Below are positions 55,925 through 64,000 of a stretch of DNA of 64,000 bases, piece after piece. The position numbers and the translations under genes are program-made. Location: positions 1,555,447-1,619,446 of the forward strand of contig RDEW01000008.1 of assembly GCA_011109175.1 (NCBI GenBank), given 5' to 3'. Origin of the DNA: Dicyema japonicum. Lineage: Eukaryota > Dicyemida > Rhombozoa > Dicyemidae. The first letter of the stretch is position 1, and the number at the start of each line of letters is the position of its first letter. Under the pieces are notes generated by a model that was not told where the DNA came from, ran no database searches, and worked only from the letters and a program-made list of their open reading frames with translations.

Positions 55925-57330
55925 TTATTTATTTTATTTTAAAACCCCAAGACCATTAAGAAAGAAAGAATTAACTTGCTAAATTAAGTGATCCCAGCCT
56001 CCAACATCTCTTGAATTCTCTTCGAATGCTCCACCAGTGAACCAACAGCATTTCTGAAGTGTCTTCTTTTATTTCTGCAGAGGAATTCTATCGGAGTGCA
56101 CTTTTTTAATGCCGATCTGAATTCCTCCGCATAACCATCCTCTCTCGGAATGGGTTTCCTAGCTCATTGCTCATACGTATTTCTCACCGTCCTCCTCTGA
56201 AAAGACTGGGGATGGATGTGGAGTCTGATTGAATATGCCTCTTGATCTTCCGTCTGAGAGAGTTCATACGCTCCACCCTCGTAGAAGGAATTGCGAATCT
56301 CCAGGCAGAGCAAGCATATTCAATCGTCGGCGCAATAACTTGGAGATATATTTTTCTGACACAAGCAGTAGGAAAGGGGCTCTTTTTATTCCATTTTCGA
56401 AGACCCTTGGTTAACACCTCCTCCCTGTGACTGGGGAACGTCATAAAAGAGTCGAAAGTTACTCCAAGGATCTTCTGGATTCGAGTATAAGGGATGGGAA
56501 TGTTTCCGCGGAATATCTCAAGTTCACTTTTAAATCTTCTGTCCGTAGTAAATAGGGTGAACTGAGACTTGGATACAAACACAGAGCAACTTCATGGATA
56601 GCCAGTCACACACCTGGTTGAGGTGTGACTGAGCCACCGCCACAGCGCTGGAGGAAGATTTGTCTCTTGCAGCGATAATCAGATCGTCCGCATAAGATAA
56701 AAACATGGTGTCCTGATCATTAATAGTAAGTAAATCGTGTAGAAATAAGTTAAATAAGAGAGAAGACAGAGGGGAGCCTTGTGGGACCCCATTAGGGAGT
56801 AGTCTTGATTTTGAAGTAATTTTTCCAATCCGGAGTCTTCCACGTCGGCCATTTAAGAAATTTTCCAGCCATAGCATAATGCTCGGATGTAAATTTGAGT
56901 TAAAGATCTTTTTTGTTAGGAGAGTCCTCAAAACCAAGTCGAAGGCTTTCTGTATATCTATTTTTTTTAAAAGCCTTTTTACGAGAGCCATAGTATTTAT
57001 AGCTCCGCATAGGCAGGACACACACTTTATTTAAGTAAAGAACAGTTAATTTTAACTAATCGTAGAACCAAGGAATGATCTTCACTTCTTTTTGTTCTTT
57101 TTCTTGTGTGAGTGTCTTTCTAGACAATCCAGTTCCGCAGTGAGTATTCACTGATGACGGCGTCACTCGTCAAACCCTTTCTGCATCGTAGATGCGTGGA
57201 ACCTTCCACCAGGTGAACAGCAGCGAGATTCGAACCCGTAGCCTAAGCCACTTAAGCCCGACACCTAACCACTATGCAACCCGGCTGTATATCTATAGAC
57301 ACCAGAAATTCGCCTCATTTTAATAGAATA
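55925..57330 (-). pseudogene. Jockey/CR1-like LINE, RT and 3' end, interrupted by SINE-1
   Basis: On the minus strand, left to right reversed: VSIDIQKAFDLVLRTLLTKK (split by the SINE), LHPSIMLWLENFLNGRRG, SRLLPNGVPQGSPLSSLLFN, MFLSYADDLIIAARDKS with intact YADD, SKSQFTLFTTDRRF, ILGVTFDSFMTF, VIAPTIEYACSAWRFAIPS. Then comes the CRNKRRHFRNAV-type C-terminus and GIT-stop with the common tail at about 55930-55990. Frames shift a few times. The 5' part with the endonuclease is missing beyond 57330. Confidence 0.8.
56962..57284 (-). repeat. tRNA-derived SINE (SINE-1) nested in a LINE, 12-bp target-site duplication
   Basis: The insert is flanked by CTGTATATCTAT at 56950-56961 and 57285-57296. Read in reverse it has the head GGGTTGCATAGTGGTTAGG, the B-box GGGTTCGAATCTCGC, the middle TGACGAGTGACGCCGTCATC, and the 3' end ACTTAAATAAAGTGTGTGTC with an A-run at the insertion junction. 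It splits the LINE's RT between SIDIQ and the upstream residues. Confidence 0.88.
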
Positions 57331-58620
57331 TAAAGTAAATTCAAAGCCTGCTATCAAAGAGGAGCGAAGACTAAGAGTGAGAGACTAACTGATCGTATGA
57401 AGCAGCGGAGACTAACAGTGACCTTAAAATAGTGTCTGATCATTTTCTTATTAAAAATCCGCAGCAAAAAGAACCTGCGACAGAAGCCAGGAAATACAAA
57501 GACAGAACAAATATGAGAATCCTCACAGTGGAAAGAAAACTCAAAGATTTAGATTGAAAAAAATTTCAAGAATATTGATATTTTACCCTGCTCGGAAAGG
57601 ATGTGGATGCTTTGGATCAAGAGAGTGCACGATTAAAAAATCAAGATGGGCGTCTATTCAAATAGAATAGACTAACAGAATGTATAGTGCAATACGGATG
57701 ATCAACCGAAAGAAACAAGAATCTAAAAATAAAACTGCAAGACGATAATGGAAAACACTGATAAACCCTGTCGACCAAGTTGAATGCATAGCAGCCCACT
57801 TTGAAAATTTACTTAAAACTCTAAGAAACATCCGATTTTACACGCAGATACTTTACAGAAATAGAAAAATCAAGTCAATAGACTAACTGAAAATGGTAGT
57901 TCCCATGGACCAGACATCAACTTCTAAATTTCGAACCCACCATACTAATTGATATTATGACAACACTTCTAAATGCTATTCTTGCGAGAAAAGAATGTAT
58001 ATCCCTTGAATTTGGACTACTAATACCGATCAGGAAACCTAAAAAAGGCAGTTCGTACAGTGGAAGACCTACTCCGCTAATCCTGCTTAATATTCTACTG
58101 TAATTAGTTACATTGAATCACATCACATCAAGAATAAAGTGGATAACTGCCTGGCACCAAGTCATAGTGGATTTGGGACTGATAGATAAACGACATATAT
58201 TTGGAGTCACAAATGTCGCTGTAAAACAAAGATACCAAAATACAACTACAGCGCTTGGAATAAATCTTTTGGGGCTTTCAGTACAGTTCGCCGAGATGTA
58301 TTACTGAAGGCAGTGCAGGAATTTCCTCCACCCAACATAAAGCTAAGATTTCGAATTGGCGAAACTACCAAGAGAATTTGCATATAATATGGTGACTCCT
58401 CAAAGAGATTCCTTTTCTCCTTTGTTGAGGAACTCGAGGTAGATTCGTCTCCAGCTCAGGACATTGCTTGGACTGAATTGGTCGAAGGAATCAACAAGAA
58501 AGCGCTATATGGTGTTTGCTTCACTGGTTCGTTGAACCTTGAGATCATTGATTTTAGATGAAGGCTCTTCGGACACATACTAAAATGGAACTAATATACC
58601 CCCAAACGAGAAATACTTTG
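57331..58620 (+). pseudogene. R2-type LINE reverse transcriptase relic
   Basis: Broken frames encode LLIPIRKPKKGSSYSGRPTP and LILLN (RT motif 1-2 region, usual form IPKP...RPI.LLN), RITAWHQ-type helix, FRIGETTKRICI, a GTPQxDSFSPLL box (the GTPQGDS-SP form rather than the NGVPQGS of the jockey-like copies), and EELEVDSSPAQDIAWTELVE. Stops are frequent. The box form and the presence of R2-type nuclease fragments elsewhere suggest the same lineage. Confidence 0.55.
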
Positions 58621-58719
58621 TCGAGAGTTGATCATATTTCTGTTGACGGTAATGAGTCACACTTTCTGGAGTTCCAATGTCACTCACAAGCCAGAGAGAC
58701 CTTCCAATGACACTCACAA

Positions 58720-58915
58720 GTCCACCCAGAACCAACAGAAAGATAGTAAAACATCCAGTCTTTCCAGTTGTGGGAACCTTTCCAATGGAGTGGAGGATAG
58801 CAAATGATTTTTTGTGTCATCTTAACACTGAGGATCACTTGAGACAGACGGATGGCATGGCACCAGTCTAGTAGAAAGAGACGAGGAACAGAAAAAATAG
58901 AAAGAAACCTTCAGC
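58720..58915 (-). repeat. SINE-2, diverged copy
   Basis: TTGTGGGAACCTTTCCAATGGAGTGG, GCAAATGATTTTTTGTG and CAGACGGATGGCATGGCACC align in order with 44953-45110. Confidence 0.55.
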
Positions 58916-58924
58916 CAATGTAGA

Positions 58925-59075
58925 TAGAAGGCGGAATGAAAACCAGGACCATTTTTATCAAAACCATGCCCATCATTGTAGAAACCTTCGACCATCTAGC
59001 TAGTTAGGGGAATCCAAACCAGGTCCATTGTTGTAGAAACCTTCGACCAGGTAGCTAGCATAAGGAATCAAAATT
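58925..59075. repeat. 55-bp tandem repeat, about 2 units
   Basis: TTGTAGAAACCTTCGACCA begins at 58976 and again at 59031. AAACCAGG(A/T)CCATT precedes each. GCTAGTTAGGGGAATC and GCTAGCATAAGGAATC close them. Confidence 0.75.
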
Positions 59076-59939
59076 TAAAATATACTTATTTAGTCTACGA
59101 GTGGTGCCCATGACAATAAATGACATTAAAATCATCTTTTCAAAATTATTTGATCGATTAATCATCGATCATAAATAATGTAAATTTGGACAGCAAAAGT
59201 TACCAAAATACGCACAATACCACTAAACTGAAAAAATCAAGAAAAGTTAAATTCAAAATTGATTTATTCCCTTTTTATAAACGAATAACTACACAGACCT
59301 GTCATTTCACCCACTCCACTCTTTGTTCATTCAAATAATGGCCATACACCTCAGCATACTGTCGTCAGCTCCAACAAACGATAAAATACTGATGTTAATT
59401 CCTTTTGCAGAGTACTAGCTTCTTGCATGTAATCGTCTAGCACGTCCTATAGGATCTCCTTAGACACACATGAGTAATATTCAATTCAAAAATCATGGAT
59501 GATCAATTCAAGAGACATTACCCTAAGAAATCCTCCAAATCACAATATAGGTAATTTTAAGAAAATATGGTAGTAGAAGTGACAAACTCGTTTACTTAAA
59601 TATCTTTAGTCATTAATGCTAATTATAGAAGCACGACTCAAGATGATGCAAATTCAATCTTAATTGCTCTTGAAAGGAAATAAGCCATAAAGCATACATT
59701 AAGTCAATTAGCTAGACAATAACTCAAACATAGACGAGAAGAATGAGCAGAGATGGTACCCGAACCATAAATACCACAAATCCATACTACCCCACCCCCC
59801 GCAGATTAATCTTCAATTAATGGCTCTTTAAAGCTGCCATATAAAGAACAATCGATACAACAAGCCAGATAACAGGAGCGATAATTATAATATAAAAATT
59901 TTATTATAAGACATATAAATATACTCATCGTCGGCTTCT
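59076..59939. other. No gene recognised
   Basis: AT-rich spacer; no conserved frame. Confidence 0.4.
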
Positions 59940-60605
59940 TCAGGCAAAAATCCCATGTGAGGGTTCGTTGTCCTCAAAGTCTTCGTAACATTCGAGGAAT
60001 CCATTAAAACGCCTTTTCTGAGGATTCGGGGACCTCGGAGAAATGTTAGGGAGGGAATTAAAGGAGTAGCTACTATCAGTGGTATTATTCGTAATGTCTA
60101 AGATCCCACTGACCCTTTGATTTGACATCCTGCCCTTCAAACCGAGCACTTTTGAATCAGAGAAAACATCTTGTTTATTTTCTTCATCAAGCGTAAAATT
60201 GAAAAAGCTTCCACCTTTACCAACAAACTCTCCCAAATGGATAAAAACGGATTCCTCCTTTTTGTCATCCCTTTGACAAGAAGTAGTTGTTTCTTTGATC
60301 GGATGCCCATTGATCTGGCATTTGAGGTCATTGGAAAATTTGTCATCAACTCGATGTTTGTCGAAACATCCGATTTTGTGCATTATCCGTAATCTTTCAA
60401 GTTCTATTCCTTCTGGGTTTTCATTAAAGGTTTTCTTCCTCCATTTCCAACCCAAAATTTTATCAATCCGATCACACCGTAAGTTGGGTCTGAGAGCAGG
60501 GATTGGTTTGATTGGATCCGGGTCAAGCTTAACAGGTTTAGTCCGAATGAACAGAAACTGCTGACAATCGCTCATCAAGTATGGGGTTACGCGTTGTTTC
60601 GGCAT
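59940..60605 (-). CDS. Hypothetical protein, 221 codons, unrecognised
   Basis: This is the longest uninterrupted frame in the right third of the window with gene-like composition and a clean ATG (MPKQRVTPYLMSDCQQFLFI). It has a basic, Pro-containing N-terminal part (KPVKLDPDPIKPIPALRPNL, GWKWRKKTF) and a Ser/Asn/Pro-rich, low-complexity C-terminal half (SFNSLPNISPRSPNPQKRRF) ending SHGIFA-stop. No transmembrane segment or known domain is visible. A shifted frame continues with an acidic stretch (GFLPEEADDEYIYMS), so the true end may differ by one base or by an unseen micro-intron. It shows no similarity to the retroelements around it, which favours a host gene. Function unknown. Confidence 0.5.
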   Translation of the reverse strand: MPKQRVTPYLMSDCQQFLFIRTKPVKLDPDPIKPIPALRPNLRCDRIDKILGWKWRKKTFNENPEGIELERLRIMHKIGCFDKHRVDDKFSNDLKCQINGHPIKETTTSCQRDDKKEESVFIHLGEFVGKGGSFFNFTLDEENKQDVFSDSKVLGLKGRMSNQRVSGILDITNNTTDSSYSFNSLPNISPRSPNPQKRRFNGFLECYEDFEDNEPSHGIFA

Positions 60606-62095
60606 TTAAACGATGTAATCAATACGTAGCGCGTCTCGTAATTGTCTTGCAGAATCATTAACGGTGTTTATCAGTGCTTTTACAAACGGACTATATTACT
60701 AACTCTCATTAACAAAATTATTGGATCAGAACGACGGACTGAGTGGCTAATTAAGATATCTACAAAACCTTTTGATAAACCCAAACCTTACTATTTGTCT
60801 CTGTTGTCAATTTAAGGGGCATTTTGGATCCGTAATTACTCAGGGATTAAATTTAAGCAACAAAATCTACAATATAAGCGAAAAATAGACATGACGTTCC
60901 AAATATAATCCTTCTTTATCAAAGCAGTTTTATCATTGAAATCGATTATTCAATTAAACTATGACTAAATTTGGCGAGATAAGTTTGATCGTAATCCTTA
61001 AGTGGTCCTCAATGTTGCGTAATCATCACTTTATGAAATTCTCTGAATCAGCCAATAAAACCCCATTTGTTAACATTTCTATTGTTATGTTGATTGAATT
61101 TGATAAGTAATTATGAATAAATGAAAAACGATACTTTTTTTAGTAATTTCACTTGTACTTAAGCAGCTTAAGCAAACAGGAGACTTAGCATGCGGAAGGG
61201 AGAGGTTGACCTCATAAAATAGGCTCAAATTACTTAGACACTGCTAAACTCATTAAAAATGATCGCATTAAATTTTCTAATAATAGACGAATAATAATCC
61301 CTAGTATATGCTTGTTCATATTCTCAATTAAATCAAAAGAAACGTAAAAATTGAGCTTCTCCCGAAATTCCAACAGTTCTTGAGAGCTAATTATATCGAT
61401 CTTTTTCAAGATTAAGTTTTTTAACAACAAAAATGATGATTGACTCTTCGAATTAGCTTATTTGACTCAATTTATCACTAAAAGTAGAAAAAAGACCTAT
61501 TGTACGAGATGGCTACTTCACTCGGCAATATATGAAAGCGCATGTCTTCCTTCGTCTCATGGGCATGGGCGAGGTGGATTCATAAGACATCAGAAACCCA
61601 AAGTTCTAAACAAAGGGACTGTTTGATGTAATAAGTATCTAGATTTGAGTTCATGTGTCCGAAGATGCACACATAAGACGGTAGTTAAAATAAATTATTA
61701 ACCCCAGTTTCGCTAACCGGCAAATAACTTGTCTTTAAGAAAGGCCCTCCCAGAGATCCATTACTTTCACGCCCTGGTAGTCCATGGCAAGCAAAGAGAT
61801 TCTGAACTACTCTCCCTACCAGAGACGCATGATGTAAACGAGAAAGTCCACTTTGACGGCTCTTAGAAGAAGCAGTCCTGAAGCGCTAATCTCAGGAGGT
61901 CTGCGTTCCAGTATCTTATTCTCTCTGATGGTTCGTATGGCACTCGTAGACAGAAAATCATGCATACTTTTATTCCAGGTTTGGTCTTTCGCCGGAGGTG
62001 AGATTTTCCTTAGTGTTTTTGGAAATAAGTGAATGTTCTAAATATTTTCCCGCGTTAGTGGATTCAAGTAATCGGAAGATTGAGTGGTTTGGGTC
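60606..62095. other. No gene recognised
   Basis: AT-rich to 61500, then mixed composition. GACTGAGTGGCTAATTAAGA at about 60737 echoes the TEWLI phrase of the R2-type LINE. Nothing else can be named. Confidence 0.4.
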
Positions 62096-62099
62096 AAGT

Positions 62100-63460
62100 G
62101 ATTGTCTGAGATATTGTTAATTCTTCATTTCAAGGTGGTCACCCAAAGAGGGGAGAGTGATAGAAATGAAACTCAACTTGGGGAGGTATAATTCAGTGTC
62201 GTCCTGATGAATTGCCTGTACAGGAACTTTAGACACTCCTTTTGTTGGCCATTAGAGTTACCAGAAGATATTTGATTTTCACTTTGCTGCAGTGCAAAGT
62301 TGTTCAATGTGCTTATTAAAAGTGGAATGATGTGACATACATGACTTGGAGGATTTTAGAATATCTAACCACTGGAGAAGTTCGTTGTTGAGGTAGATAT
62401 TAGGACAGTGGTTGAATTGACTCCGATCTGTTGTAAATAGTGTTATTGATGGTTTCGAATTGGATAGATACATCCAGTTTGTGATCATCAAGTCGGAAAA
62501 TAAATTCAAATGTGTTTTGACATAATGAGGGCAATTAAATGTTTTTATCCTTTGATGCAATTATTAGGTCATCGGCGTGTCATAGAAGGACCGCTGAGGT
62601 AGATATAAATATTGAAAGTGAAAGAACAGATCTCTGAGGAACATCGCTGAGGAGGTGGCGAAAATGGACATATGAGAAGTTCGACCCAATCTTCCGGAAA
62701 GGAAATTTTTGAGCCAGGACAGCCAAATTTGAGGAATATTTGATTAACTGATCTTATTTGAGGCTTTTGCCGAATCGATTGAATCCAGAAAAGTTCTTTC
62801 GAGGTGTTTGGCATTTTTAAAACACCGACAATAAACTGCGTCAAAGTGGAGAGATGAGAGGTTGTCGAGTGAAGGGGACGAAAGCTATGTTGTGATTTGG
62901 ATACATGAGTGGCTCGAAATCTCGTTCAAGACTATTCTTTCTAAAATCTTCGTTACAACTGAGGAAAAGAAATAGGTCTGTAAGAGGAAAAAAAGGTGGT
63001 TGTTTTTGAGTACGGGAATAATAATAGATTTCTTCCATAACATAGAGATGAAACATGAGTTGACCATGGAGTTCGTTAGGTCTGAGATGTTTCAAGTGGA
63101 GGATAAATAGGCCATCGGAGCCTTTGGCAGGAGAGCTGCGCGCATTTTGGATCAAGTTATAAATTGTTGTCCCAAAATCATTGGGTTAAAGAGAGATTCT
63201 CTTAGTCAACAAAGTTATCAAAAGGGAAGTCTAAAGGGTTGTTCTATGTCAAACACGGAAACGCGAAGCGTCCTGAACAAAGTAGTTTTTCATGGCCATG
63301 TTCGCTGGGCTCCCCGGGTTCAGACGAAGACAAGTTCTTTTCTTTTCCAGGTACTAGAGAGCCCCTGATATTGAACGTCAAGAAGGAGTAGTCTAATAAT
63401 TGAATTCTACGTTTTCCAGACATAGTGTTCAAGAGCCACGTCACCAGCTCAACCAAAATC
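62100..63460 (-). pseudogene. Jockey-like LINE reverse transcriptase, broken
   Basis: On the minus strand: IQNARSSPAKGSDGL and LHLKHLRPNELHG (RT entry, usual form SPAPGPDG...LKHL), IIPVLKNN, VTKILERIVLNEIS (motif 2), SYVHFRHLLSDVPQRSVLS (motif 4, altered), HADDLIIASKDKN (YADD changed to HADD), and downstream thumb sequence. It has several frame shifts and a degenerate active site. The lineage is close to the copies at 8412 and 55925 but clearly more diverged. Confidence 0.7.
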
Positions 63461-64000
63461 TTCTCGTATCTCGGGTGGATTTTGAGCTATTTGATAAAAG
63501 TGTCGTAGAAGAGGCTGGTTGATAGGTTGGCCATCGTCACGAATTTTCGTTTTTGTTCAAGTAGAAGTGCTTCAAGAGTCGTAGACTAGGAATTAAGGTT
63601 CATGACTCTGTTGATGGTTTTAAGGATTTTGGTCAACTTGTGCATGGAAGAACATGAAATGACCATTGTCAACGATGAACTTGCGTGCGTAAATCAATAT
63701 TGGTTGACAAATTGGAGGTATATGAATGTGAGGAAACAAAAGTTGTTAAAATTTTTATAAAAAGAATTGAATTTCCGGCTCTGAAGCACGAAGCCATCAA
63801 CGAGGTTGTGAAGCGCTCTCTTCAGGCGGCTGAATTCCCGTCGTCACTGGTACCGGTGGGCCTGGATCGTGGAGATGGAAAGCGCCCATACGGGATAACT
63901 GTCTTCCCTTCTCTAGGAGGGAAATGCTTGATTTGGAATGGGTCATGTACCACACCTTGTCCCAGTCGAGATTTGCTGGTTCTGAGTCGAAAGCTGGGAA
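63461..64000 (-). other. Probable upstream part of the same LINE, unresolved
   Basis: Minus-strand frames (KLTKILKTINRVMNL; FPAFDSEPANLDWDKVWYMT at the right edge) are partly open and continue the direction of the LINE at 62100-63460. The SDH or other endonuclease landmarks are not visible, and the window ends here. Confidence 0.35.

Noticed and set aside
1-64000. CRISPR array, bacterial operons or ribosome-binding sites
   Set aside because: There are no regularly spaced short repeats, and the genes are spliced and animal-like. Prokaryotic features do not apply.

Overview
This is a eukaryotic, AT-rich nuclear window with animal genes. Several belong to families found in animals: a TRPM channel, a voltage-gated K+ channel, an RFX transcription factor, syndapin (F-BAR plus SH3) and a K+-dependent Na+/Ca2+ exchanger. 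Nearly every gene is cut by tiny introns, mostly 22-27 nt with GT...AG ends. Coding exons read through cleanly once these are removed; the TRPM gene alone has about 20. Introns this short in an animal point to a dicyemid mesozoan (Dicyema or a relative). The organism is inferred from intron size and gene content, not from a species-specific marker.

Genes, left to right: an EF-hand mitochondrial carrier (SCaMC type, - strand, cut by the left edge); a Kv channel (-, about 3489-4559); the splicing factor SYF2 (+, 10217-10986); RFX (-, 14657-16429); a Rho-family GTPase (+, 26221-26814); an unidentified coiled-coil protein (+, about 32221-33115); a complete TRPM channel (+, 36432-40514); syndapin/PACSIN (-, 42241-43715); an NCKX exchanger (-, 51493-53185); and an unidentified protein (-, 59940-60605). 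There is no operon logic. Four of the genes concern ion flow (SCaMC Ca2+ sensing, Kv, TRPM, NCKX). SYF2, Kv and syndapin each need one or two single-base corrections, mostly at homopolymers, to read through, which suggests assembly errors rather than pseudogenes.

The space between genes is packed with decayed and nested mobile elements. (1) Jockey/CR1-like LINEs whose ORFs often end in Gly-Ile-Thr-stop, followed by a conserved tail of about 60 bp; about 16 copies of the tail are visible. (2) R2-superclade LINEs with a CCHC finger and a restriction-like endonuclease domain. (3) A tRNA-derived SINE of about 320 bp (SINE-1, eight copies or pieces), one copy flanked by a 12-bp target-site duplication. 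(4) A second short element (SINE-2) that carries the LINE tail; one copy interrupts an R2-type element with a 9-bp duplication. (5) Relics of pogo/Tigger and hAT DNA transposons.

The most striking single item is a perfect 2A-type ribosome-skipping motif (GDVEENPGP, 47440-47466) fused directly in front of a LINE endonuclease domain. The common 3' tail shared by LINEs and SINE-2, and the micro-introns (including a GC-AG one), are also worth a second look.
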